Shown here: piece after piece, positions 1 to 6,004 of the stretch
How the letters are laid out: each line of letters opens with the position of its first letter
How positions within the stretch are numbered: position 1 is the first letter of the stretch
Assembly (NCBI GenBank): GCA_019246455.1
Contig: JAFAQJ010000226.1
Coordinates: forward strand, 1-11,377
From: Pseudolabrys sp.
Lineage (GTDB): Bacteria; Pseudomonadota; Alphaproteobacteria; Rhizobiales; Xanthobacteraceae
Direction: 5' to 3'
Length of the DNA: 11,377 bases
Notes under the pieces: model-generated
The model's database searches: none
What the model saw: only the letters and a program-made list of their open reading frames with translations
What the model was told of the DNA's origin: nothing
Translations under genes and position numbers: made by a program

Positions 1-1212
1 CACTATCCGGTGTTCGACTGCGCCAATCCGTGCGGCCGCACCGGCAAGCGTTTCCTTTCGGTCGAGAGCCACATCCGCATGATGGCGGCCGCGCAACCCT
101 TCATCTCGGGCGCGATCTCCAAGACCATCAACATGCCGAACGACGCGACGGTCGAAGACTGCAAGAACGCCTACCTCCTGTCCTGGCAGCTCGCGCTCAA
201 GGCCAACGCGCTCTACCGCGATGGCTCGAAACTGTCGCAGCCGCTCAACGCGCAACTCATTGCCGATGAGGACGACGAAGAGGATGCGGTCGAGGCGCTG
301 CTCGCGCAGCCGCAAGCAACGCGCGCCGCGGCGGTCGCCGAGAAGCTGGTCGAGAAGATCGTCGAGCGCGTCACGGTGATCCGCGACCGCGAGAAGCTGC
401 CCTCACGCCGCAAGGGCTACACCCAGAAGGCGGTCGTCGGCGGCCACAAGGTTTATCTGCGCACCGGCGAATATGACGACGGAAGGCTCGGCGAGATCTT
501 CATCGACATGCACAAGGAAGGCGCGGCGCTGCGCTCCTTCATCAACAACTTCGCGATCGCAGTCTCGCTCGGCCTGCAATACGGCGTGCCGCTCGACGAA
601 TATGTCGACGCCTTCACCTTCACCCGCTTCGAGCCCTCAGGTCCGGTCCAGGGCAACGACACCATCAAGTTCGCGACCTCGATCCTCGATTATGTGTTCC
701 GCGAGCTCGCGGTGTCGTATCTCGAGCGCTACGACCTCGCCCATGTCGATCCCTCGCAGGCCGGCTTCGACCAGCTTGGCGACGGCGAGCACGAAGGCCG
801 GGCGCCGGCGGCGAAATACGTCTCCAAAGGCCTGACGCGCAATCGCACCGACAAGCTCTCGGTGGTGTCGAATGCGGCGGGTGGCAACCAAGGGGGTGCA
901 ACGGGTGGCGCGGCCGGTGGCGGGCAAGGATCGAGCAACGTCACGGCGATTGGCACGAGTGCCGCGCGTGGCGAAGTCGCCGGAGCCGTGGCGCTCAAAG
1001 CCGAACCCGAGGCCAAGCTGTCTCCGACCGAGAAGCTCGAAGCGCTGCAATGGCAGCAGCCAAAGGCGCCATCGGCTTCGGAGAAGCGCGCCGAGGCGAA
1101 AGCCAAAGGCTACGAAGGCGACCCGTGCGGCGAATGCCAGAACTATACGCTCGTGCGCAACGGCACCTGCATGAAGTGCGATACGTGCGGGTCCACGACG
1201 GGGTGTTCGTGA
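1..1212 (+). CDS. nrdJ: Vitamin B12-dependent (class II) ribonucleotide reductase, C-terminal part
   Basis: The enzyme reduces ribonucleotides to deoxyribonucleotides with an adenosylcobalamin radical, so it needs no oxygen and no separate radical-generating subunit. The reading frame is open from base 1, so the gene begins upstream; 403 codons are visible, roughly the last third of the usual length (about 1,200 residues). Residues 1-80 are the end of the catalytic barrel ([28 protein letters not shown]). Residues about 145-245 match the TSCPD-type domain ([39 protein letters not shown]). A Gly/Ala-rich flexible linker follows (about 290-320). The tail carries six cysteines, C376-x2-C379-x10-C390-x2-C393-x2-C396-x5-C402. 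This fits the zinc-binding and redox-active tail that re-reduces the active-site disulfide in this family; which cysteines do which job is inferred. A hairpin follows 23 bases after the stop. Confidence 0.95.
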   Translation, partial: HYPVFDCANPCGRTGKRFLSVESHIRMMAAAQPFISGAISKTINMPNDATVEDCKNAYLLSWQLALKANALYRDGSKLSQPLNAQLIADEDDEEDAVEALLAQPQATRAAAVAEKLVEKIVERVTVIRDREKLPSRRKGYTQKAVVGGHKVYLRTGEYDDGRLGEIFIDMHKEGAALRSFINNFAIAVSLGLQYGVPLDEYVDAFTFTRFEPSGPVQGNDTIKFATSILDYVFRELAVSYLERYDLAHVDPSQAGFDQLGDGEHEGRAPAAKYVSKGLTRNRTDKLSVVSNAAGGNQGGATGGAAGGGQGSSNVTAIGTSAARGEVAGAVALKAEPEAKLSPTEKLEALQWQQPKAPSASEKRAEAKAKGYEGDPCGECQNYTLVRNGTCMKCDTCGSTTGCS

Positions 1213-1235
1213 CACTAAACGCAGCTAAAGACTAC

Positions 1236-1259
1236 GAGGGCGGCCGAAAGGCCGCCCTC
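1236..1259 (+). terminator. Hairpin terminator candidate after nrdJ
   Basis: A perfect 10-bp inverted repeat (arms GAGGGCGGCC and GGCCGCCCTC) closes a GAAA tetraloop, 23 bases after the nrdJ stop. The GNRA loop and GC-rich stem make a very stable RNA hairpin. There is no U-tract behind it (TAATCG follows), so it may act as a weak intrinsic terminator or a 3'-end protecting structure rather than a classical terminator. Confidence 0.6.
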
Positions 1260-1287
1260 TAATCGCACAGGCTCCGGCCCGCAAAAC

Positions 1288-1303
1288 TTAATCGCCTTTT
1301 AAC
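1288..1303 (+). promoter_or_regulatory. CtrA-binding box (TTAA-N7-TTAAC)
   Basis: Bases 1288-1291 read TTAA, seven bases follow, and 1299-1303 read TTAAC. This is the full consensus of the alphaproteobacterial cell-cycle regulator CtrA with exact spacing. It sits in a short AT-rich stretch between the nrdJ hairpin and the DUF2778 gene, about 94 bases before the preferred ATG at 1397, a normal position for a regulated promoter. AAATCT at 1314-1319 is a possible -10. That CtrA binds here is inferred from the motif alone. Confidence 0.6.
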
Positions 1304-1396
1304 TAAATGCCGCAAATCTAGGCGCCTGGCCGTCACACACCGGGTGCCCCGCACGCCGCCGTGTCGAGAACGGCGTGGGTGGGCGGGCTTGTGTCG

Positions 1397-2584
1397 ATGG
1401 CGTATCGCGTCTCTCCGGATCCTGTGCACCAGCGGCTCCCTTTGGCGGCCCCGCCCCGCCGCGCCCCCAACACCGCCCTTTCGCGCCACGCCCTGATCAC
1501 CGGCCTCTCGCTCGGCTGCGCCGCCGTGGTCTCGGCCGGCGCGCTGATGACCGGCGGCCCTTACGGCACCGGCCCTGTCGCCAGCCATGCCGCGCTCAAG
1601 GTGGCGTTGATCGATGCGGCGGCGCCACCCGTCGTCCCACGCGACCCGCGCCAGGCCATCAAGACGCCGGGCCCGCATCTGAGCCACGCCTATGCCGATC
1701 CCCGCATCGCGGCCGTTGTGCCGTTGCCGCGCGAGCGACCGGAGGTGCAGATCGCGGCTCAGGCGGCCGCCATTCCGATGCCGCCGGTGCGGCAGATTCC
1801 GGCGGCGGTCGAGCCGGAGATTGTGACGGGGTCGTTGGGCGATGGGAAAGCGGAAACGGCGCAGGCTCTCGCCTATGCCGCAACGCCCGACCTCGGCCCC
1901 TCACCGGCAAAGACGCAAGGCAAGCGCACCGCCGCGCTCGACGGTTTAGTCGGCGGCGTGATCGCGCCGGTGGTGTCGACCCCGAACGTGATCGAAACCA
2001 CGGCGCCGGTGCATAACCTGATCGGGCCCGTGTTACCCGACAAAAAGCTGGCGCCGCGCAAAGTCGCGAAGCCCGCGCGCCCGCTCACGCCTTACGAAAA
2101 GCTCTACGGCGCCGGCCCGGTGCAGCTCGCCTCGCTCACGCCATCCGACGCGATGGCGAATGCGCGCGCCGACAGCGACGGCATTCCGCACGCGCCCTAC
2201 GACAAGCAGACCGCGGTCTATGTCATCACCCAACGCAAGGTGTATCTGCCGGACGGCACCGAGCTCGAGGCGCATTCGGGCCTCGGCGACAAGATGGACG
2301 ACCCGCACTTCGTCCATCTGCGCATGCGCGGCGCGACCCCGCCGCATGTCTATGACTTGAAGCTGCGCGAGAGCCTGTTTCACGGCGTCGAGGCGATCCG
2401 CCTCACCCCGCTCGGCGGTGAAGACGCGATCTTCGGCCGCGACGGATTGCTGGCGCACAGCTACATGCTCGGCGGCAAAGGCCAGTCGAACGGCTGCGTG
2501 TCGTTCCGGGATTACGATACGTTTCTCGAAGCGTTCAAGGACGGCAAGATCAATCGCCTCGCGGTGATCGCGAAGCTGGATTAG
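1397..2584 (+). CDS. Membrane-anchored DUF2778 protein (L,D-transpeptidase-like, periplasmic)
   Basis: The protein has 395 residues from ATG 1397; an in-frame GTG at 1361 would add 12 residues, and neither start has a good ribosome site. Residues about 31-51 form one hydrophobic segment, so the protein is probably an inner-membrane anchor with a long Ala/Pro-rich periplasmic stretch (about 60-260). The conserved domain is at the C-terminus (about 273-395): KVYLPDGTELEAHSGLG, RGATPPHVYDL, FHGVEAIRLTP, then AHSYMLGGKGQSNGCVSF. The last motif has His354 and Cys367 in an H-x12-C / SNGC arrangement, like the His and Cys of L,D-transpeptidases and of the Tlde1 peptidoglycan-modifying type VI effectors, which are also DUF2778. 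Here no immunity or secretion gene is adjacent, and a housekeeping cell-wall role is more likely than a toxin. A CtrA box lies upstream. The stop overlaps the convergent SDR stop. Confidence 0.88.
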   Translation: MAYRVSPDPVHQRLPLAAPPRRAPNTALSRHALITGLSLGCAAVVSAGALMTGGPYGTGPVASHAALKVALIDAAAPPVVPRDPRQAIKTPGPHLSHAYADPRIAAVVPLPRERPEVQIAAQAAAIPMPPVRQIPAAVEPEIVTGSLGDGKAETAQALAYAATPDLGPSPAKTQGKRTAALDGLVGGVIAPVVSTPNVIETTAPVHNLIGPVLPDKKLAPRKVAKPARPLTPYEKLYGAGPVQLASLTPSDAMANARADSDGIPHAPYDKQTAVYVITQRKVYLPDGTELEAHSGLGDKMDDPHFVHLRMRGATPPHVYDLKLRESLFHGVEAIRLTPLGGEDAIFGRDGLLAHSYMLGGKGQSNGCVSFRDYDTFLEAFKDGKINRLAVIAKLD

Positions 2585-3336
2585 GCGCGTTGACGATCAT
2601 TGTCGATCGGCATCACCTGCCCGCTGATCGACTTCGCCGCCGGCGAGGCCAGAAACACCGCCAGCTGCGCGATGTCCTTCGGGTCGATGAAGCCGTCGAT
2701 CGACTGCGCCGCAAAGGCTTCGGCCTTCACTTCCTCCATTGACCTCCCCGAGAGCTGCGCCCGGCCCGCGAACACGCGCTGGATGCGGTCGCCATCGACC
2801 GCGCCGGGCGCAATCGCATTGGCGCGGATGCCGAACGGGCCCAACTCCATCGCCAAAGTCTTGGTGAAGCCGATCACGCCCCATTTGGTCGCGGCATAAG
2901 GCGAGCGGTTGGCAAAGCCGTAGCGCCCGGCAATCGACGACATGTTGATGATGACGCCGGCTTGCGATTTTTTCAGATGCGGAATGGCGAGCCTTGTGAC
3001 GTCGAACATCGCGGTGAGATTGACGGCGACGACCTTGTCCCAGTCGTCCGGCGGGAAGCCCTCGACGGGATGCGTCAGGCCGGCGATGCCGGCATTGTTG
3101 ATGAGGACATCGAGCCCGCCGAGCGCCTCGACCGCCTCCGGCACCATGCGGCTGATCGCGGTGCGGCTCGCCATGTCGCAATGCGCGGCGATCAGGCCGG
3201 GGATGTCCTTGCCGATCGCGGCGAGACCCTTCTCATCGATGTCGCAGACGAACACTTTGGCGCCGGTCGCAGCAAAGGCTCGCGCGAATTCGCGGCCAAT
3301 GCCGTTCGCCCCGGCGGTGATCATGACTTTTTGCAA
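2581..3336 (-). CDS. SDR family NAD(P)-dependent oxidoreductase
   Basis: This is a classical short-chain dehydrogenase/reductase of 251 residues, the usual length. The Rossmann nucleotide motif is TAGANGIG (residues 7-14). Asp32 at the end of strand 2 favours NAD(H). NNAG is at 80-83 and Asn106 is conserved. The catalytic residues are Ser134 (NMSS, 131-134), Tyr147 and Lys151 (YAATK), followed by IAPG at 175-178 and a C-terminal SGQVMPID. The start is TTG at 3336: a GGGGAG ribosome site lies about six bases before it, and the internal ATG at 3324 would remove part of the first beta strand. It lies 29 bp downstream of clpS on the same strand and may be co-transcribed. The substrate cannot be read from the sequence; sugar, polyol or hydroxyacyl alcohols are all possible for this group. 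Confidence 0.92.
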   Translation of the reverse strand: MQKVMITAGANGIGREFARAFAATGAKVFVCDIDEKGLAAIGKDIPGLIAAHCDMASRTAISRMVPEAVEALGGLDVLINNAGIAGLTHPVEGFPPDDWDKVVAVNLTAMFDVTRLAIPHLKKSQAGVIINMSSIAGRYGFANRSPYAATKWGVIGFTKTLAMELGPFGIRANAIAPGAVDGDRIQRVFAGRAQLSGRSMEEVKAEAFAAQSIDGFIDPKDIAQLAVFLASPAAKSISGQVMPIDNDRQRA

Positions 3337-3365
3337 ACGTCGCTCCCCGTCAGACTGTCCGCCGC

Positions 3366-3686
3366 CTATTCTTCAGGCTCGGTGGTAAAATACAACGGGT
3401 AGCCGTTTTCCTTGCCCAACTCGGTCGCTTCCTTGGCCTTGGTGTCGGCGACGTCGCGGGTATAGACCGCGATCACGCAGGCGCCCTTCTTGTGCGCGGT
3501 CATCATCACCGCATAGGCGCGCTCGCGGTTCATCCGGAATACGGCCTTAAGCACTTCGACGACGAACTCGCGCGGCGTGAAATCGTCGTTGAGCAGGATC
3601 ACCTTCCACAGTTTCGGCCGCTCCACCTTCGGCTTGACCTTGGTAGCAGGGCTGACTTTGGGTTTCTCGATGACCTTGTCGGGCAT
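3366..3686 (-). CDS. clpS: ATP-dependent Clp protease adaptor ClpS (ClpS2-like)
   Basis: ClpS binds proteins with bulky N-terminal residues (N-degrons) and hands them to the ClpA unfoldase of ClpAP. The protein has 106 residues from ATG 3686; GTG at 3692 is an alternative that adds two. A charged, Lys/Pro-rich N-terminal extension (1-27) of the kind that engages ClpA is followed by the core domain: VILLNDDFTPREFVVEVL, MMTAHKKG, and the DVADTKAKEA helix. The N-degron pocket residues Asn33, Asp34, Asp35 and His65 are present. The position held by a gatekeeper Met in E. coli ClpS (NDDYTPMEFV) is Arg39 here, which I associate with the second ClpS paralogue of many rhizobia. No clpA is adjacent, also consistent with the stand-alone paralogue. 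The SDR gene follows after 29 bp. Confidence 0.93.
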   Translation of the reverse strand: MPDKVIEKPKVSPATKVKPKVERPKLWKVILLNDDFTPREFVVEVLKAVFRMNRERAYAVMMTAHKKGACVIAVYTRDVADTKAKEATELGKENGYPLYFTTEPEE

Positions 3687-3753
3687 GGCCACATCTTACG
3701 CCCGACGATCGCCCATGACATAGTCCGGTCCCTTTCACTTGCTGGCGGCGCCT

Positions 3754-4752
3754 ATGGCCACAATTTTCCTGACGCACGTTCCCGACATGCTCGAAAATTA
3801 TTATGGGCCGCGCGCGCTCAAGGCGCTGCGCGGGCTCGGCGATGTGCGGCTCAACGACACCGGGAAGGTGCTCGACGCCAAGGCGCTGGCGCAAGCGGCC
3901 AAAGGTTGCGAGATCATCGTGTCGGATCGGCAGACCGCAGGACCGGCCGAGCTCTTCCCGATGCTGCCGGACTGCTGCGCGTTCCTGCGCGTCGCGATCG
4001 ACATCCGCAATATCGACGTCACCGCCGCCAGCCAGCAAGGCATCCTGGTCACGCAAGCGACCGCGGGATTCATTCCGTCGGTATCCGAAATGGCAATCGG
4101 CTACATGATCGATATAGGCCGCCACATCACCTGGTCGACCAATGAATACCGCGCCGGTCGCGACGCCGAGCCGCGTATGGGGCGCCAGCTTAAGGGCGCG
4201 ACCGTCGGCATCCTTGGTTACGGTCAGATTGGCGAATATCTGGCGCGGCTTTGCGTCGCCTTCGGCATGACCGTGCTGGTCAGCGACCCGTTCAAGAAAA
4301 TCACGGAGTCGGGCGTGCGGCAGGTCGGATTCGATGAGGCGTTGAGCCAATCCGATTTCGTGATTTGTCTCGTCGTCGCCAACGAGCAGACCGAAAGTCT
4401 GATCAACGCCGCCGCCTTCGCCAAGATGAAGAAGACCGCCTATTTCCTCAACCTCTCGCGCGGCAACCTGATCGACGAAAGGGCGTTGGCGGAGGCGCTC
4501 GACAAGAAAATCATCGCCGGCGCGGCGATGGATGTCGGCCGCGCGCCGGACCAGAAACCATCGTTGTTCCTGGCCGAGCGTGTCGACGTGATCGCGACCC
4601 CCCATACCGCCGGGCTCACCCCGGAAGCAGCGGAACATCAAGCCTTCGACACGGTCAATCAGGTCAAGGAGCTAGTGGCCGGACGCGTGCCGACCGGCGC
4701 GATCAACGCCAAAGAAGCGAGCCGCCTCTCGCGGTTGCGAAAGAACGCCTAG
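3754..4752 (+). CDS. D-isomer-specific 2-hydroxyacid dehydrogenase family protein
   Basis: The protein has 332 residues from ATG 3754; a TTG at 3739 would add five. The fold is that of D-2-hydroxyacid dehydrogenases: an N-terminal catalytic half, then an NAD-binding half with VGILGYGQIG (GxGxxG at 155-160) and Asp178 closing strand 2, indicating NAD preference. The catalytic Arg is Arg236 (NLSRGNLIDE) and the catalytic His is His284 (ATPHTAG). The third catalytic residue, a Glu 29 residues after the Arg (usual DVFxxEP), is missing: the protein reads DVGRAPDQKP, with Pro265 at that place and Asp266 next to it. I recall the GRAPDQ form in related rhizobial proteins, so it is probably a subfamily trait rather than decay. 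Substrate unknown. It is transcribed divergently from clpS across 67 bp. Confidence 0.88.
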   Translation: MATIFLTHVPDMLENYYGPRALKALRGLGDVRLNDTGKVLDAKALAQAAKGCEIIVSDRQTAGPAELFPMLPDCCAFLRVAIDIRNIDVTAASQQGILVTQATAGFIPSVSEMAIGYMIDIGRHITWSTNEYRAGRDAEPRMGRQLKGATVGILGYGQIGEYLARLCVAFGMTVLVSDPFKKITESGVRQVGFDEALSQSDFVICLVVANEQTESLINAAAFAKMKKTAYFLNLSRGNLIDERALAEALDKKIIAGAAMDVGRAPDQKPSLFLAERVDVIATPHTAGLTPEAAEHQAFDTVNQVKELVAGRVPTGAINAKEASRLSRLRKNA

Positions 4753-4801
4753 ACGCGGCAGTTCGCGGAAAAACTTCGACGTTAATGCGGCAAGAGCCGG
4801 A

Positions 4802-4819
4802 CGACATCCAAGTGTCGTA
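4802..4819. repeat. Small inverted repeat after the dehydrogenase gene
   Basis: ACGACA and TGTCGT form a perfect 6-bp inverted repeat around a six-base loop, 50 bases past the dehydrogenase stop. It is followed by AAAAATTT rather than a T-run, so it is a poor intrinsic terminator in either direction. It is the only structure I can point to in the 184-bp gap 4753-4936, apart from the ribosome site of the next gene. Confidence 0.3.
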
Positions 4820-4936
4820 AAAATTTCGCGCGGCGGATGCATGTTATGTCAGCCCTGCTGCTTCACTCGCGCAGAATCCGTTTTAGGATCGCTGTCACGG
4901 TGGGGTTGGGGCCAACAAAAGTTTTGGAGGCGCCCG

Positions 4937-5137
4937 ATGTTGCTTCGCGATCGCACAATCGACCGATACGCCCACTCGCGCCCCGTGATCGAATGCGCGC
5001 AATGCGGCGAACCGGTCTACGTTCCGGAATGGTCCGAATATCTCGACGGCCACCGCGCCCGCCACCTCTGGCGCTGCGAGGAATGCGGTACGAGTTTTGA
5101 GACGACAGTCCGTCTGCCCTCTCACGCGGCGGCGTAA
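4937..5137 (+). CDS. Small zinc-ribbon protein of unknown function
   Basis: The protein has 66 residues. The start at ATG 4937 is fixed by GGAGG at 4926-4930, six bases before it, the best ribosome site in the window; a longer frame from 4841 has no such support. Two CxxC knuckles, C20-A-Q-C23 and C47-E-E-C50, are 23 residues apart and probably hold one zinc ion. The spacer is rich in aromatic and charged residues (VYVPEWSEYLDGHRARHLWR), and ETTVRLPSHAAA closes the chain. I recall similar short hypothetical proteins in Bradyrhizobium relatives but no assigned function; such ribbons bind nucleic acid or protein partners. It stands alone: upstream is the dehydrogenase gene, downstream a convergent gene beyond 171 bp. 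Confidence 0.82.
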   Translation: MLLRDRTIDRYAHSRPVIECAQCGEPVYVPEWSEYLDGHRARHLWRCEECGTSFETTVRLPSHAAA

Positions 5138-5206
5138 GGGCCCGGCCAACACGCACACGCCTTCGCCCTCACCCAAATACAGGCGCAGCGTCGACCGTTC
5201 CCTTAC

Positions 5207-5227
5207 GTCGTCGCCTTTCTGGACGAC
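5207..5227. repeat. Inverted repeat downstream of the zinc-ribbon gene
   Basis: GTCGTC (5207-5212) and GACGAC (5222-5227) are perfect inverted arms around nine bases, followed on the plus strand by AAAA. It is the first of three inverted repeats packed between 5207 and 5291 in the gap between convergent genes. It is too weak alone to call a terminator. Confidence 0.3.
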
Positions 5228-5249
5228 AAAACTCAGCGTAGGCTGTGCG

Positions 5250-5291
5250 TTGAACCTCAAGTTCCATAACGCTTGAGGTTTGATATGGAAC
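5250..5291. repeat. Two interleaved inverted repeats between convergent genes
   Basis: Repeat A: AACCTCAAG (5253-5261) and CTTGAGGTT (5272-5280), perfect over 9 bp with a ten-base loop. Repeat B: GTTCCATA (5261-5268), which starts inside A's loop, and TATGGAAC (5284-5291), perfect over 8 bp. In RNA the two hairpins exclude each other, because the connecting stretches look too short for a pseudoknot. In DNA, repeat A has the half-sites of a SoxR box (CCTCAAG / CTTGAGG) but six bases too far apart. No gene start lies close downstream on either strand, so a 3'-end or transcript-stop role is as likely as an operator. Confidence 0.55.
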
Positions 5292-5308
5292 CGGCGTCGA
5301 GCCTAGGG

Positions 5309-5869
5309 TCAGAGCGAGGCGAAGCGCCAGCGCGGCAATGACGGCGCCGGCCAATCGACCACCCAATCGGCCGCCTGCCGCAGCCACGATGGCACACGCT
5401 CGACCGCCGCGGCGACGGCGCGCGCCTTGCGGGTCACGAGGCTACCGCCCGGCTGCTGCGTCGCAACTGGCAAGGGGCTCATCATCGCCGCTAATTGCAG
5501 GGGTTCGGCCACAGCGGTCTCATGCGGTGCAACCATGTGCGGCTTCGGCGACGGCGCCTTGATCTCGACTTTGGCGACCGTCACGGGAGCCTCGGCCGTA
5601 GCGAATGCAGCCTCGTTCCTGATGCGCGCAAATTCCTCAGCGAGAGCAACATTGGCTTCACGTTGAGCGTCGGCCATGCGCGCAGCGGACCCGGCGGCCA
5701 AAGCGTGCTCCTCATCGAGCATGGCCATCGCCGCGCTCCCCGCCGAGGAATAGCCATTAGGATTCGAGCCGCGATCGGCGCTGATGACGAATGAAGCCAC
5801 CACCGCGCTGAACAGCACGGCAAGCGCGGCGCGCTTAGACGGTCCCCAAATAGTGAAATGCCGGCGCAT
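5309..5869 (-). CDS. Hypothetical membrane-anchored Ala/Pro-rich protein
   Basis: The family is not recognised. The protein has 186 residues; ATG 5869 is preceded by a purine-rich ribosome site (AAGGGAAGGG). A positively charged N-terminus (MRRHFTIWGPSKR) precedes one hydrophobic segment at about 13-31, which fits a signal anchor with the rest in the periplasm. Residues 49-92 are Ala/Glu/Arg-rich and probably helical. Residues 94-142 are Pro/Ala-rich with alternating Lys. The last 28 residues carry four tryptophans (W162, W169, W173, W181) in a pattern that could form an amphipathic or membrane-touching helix. There are no cysteines and no catalytic motif. It is divergent from the peroxidase gene across 135 bp and convergent with the zinc-ribbon gene. 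Confidence 0.68.
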   Translation of the reverse strand: MRRHFTIWGPSKRAALAVLFSAVVASFVISADRGSNPNGYSSAGSAAMAMLDEEHALAAGSAARMADAQREANVALAEEFARIRNEAAFATAEAPVTVAKVEIKAPSPKPHMVAPHETAVAEPLQLAAMMSPLPVATQQPGGSLVTRKARAVAAAVERVPSWLRQAADWVVDWPAPSLPRWRFASL

Positions 5870-6004
5870 GACCCTTCCCTTATCTCGATCCCAAGACCAT
5901 CAAGGGTTCCGGACCAAAGAAAGGCGTGATCGGGGTCAAATTCCGGCGCATCACAAACGCGTAAGTGCCGTTTCGGCGCGGCTTTTCACGCGCTATAAGG
6001 CGGC

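Noticed and set aside
637..1215. Minus-strand open frame (192 codons) opposite the end of nrdJ
   Set aside because: Mirror frame of a conserved gene; Arg-rich translation without homology signs.
1397..3336. A type VI effector-immunity pair formed by the DUF2778 protein and its neighbour
   Set aside because: The neighbour is a plain SDR enzyme on the opposite strand, the DUF2778 protein has its own membrane anchor, and no secretion genes are in the window.
3547..4641. Long minus-strand open frame (364 codons) opposite the 2-hydroxyacid dehydrogenase gene
   Set aside because: It is antisense to a well-conserved gene and overlaps the clpS start, its translation is Arg/His/Asp-rich with no recognisable motif, and high-GC DNA commonly leaves such frames open.
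4895..5260. Minus-strand frame (121 codons) across the zinc-ribbon gene
   Set aside because: It is antisense to the better supported gene with GGAGG and two CxxC pairs. Its first 30 codons look slightly protein-like, but I found no supporting motif or ribosome site.
5253..5280. Calling repeat A a true SoxR operator
   Set aside because: The half-sites match but the spacing is ten bases instead of four, no -35/-10 pair with 19-20 bp spacing fits around it, and no gene start lies downstream.
5261..5291. H-type pseudoknot made of repeats A and B
   Set aside because: The connecting loops would be about 0, 3 and 3 bases, too short to span stems of 7-9 bp; mutually exclusive hairpins are more plausible.
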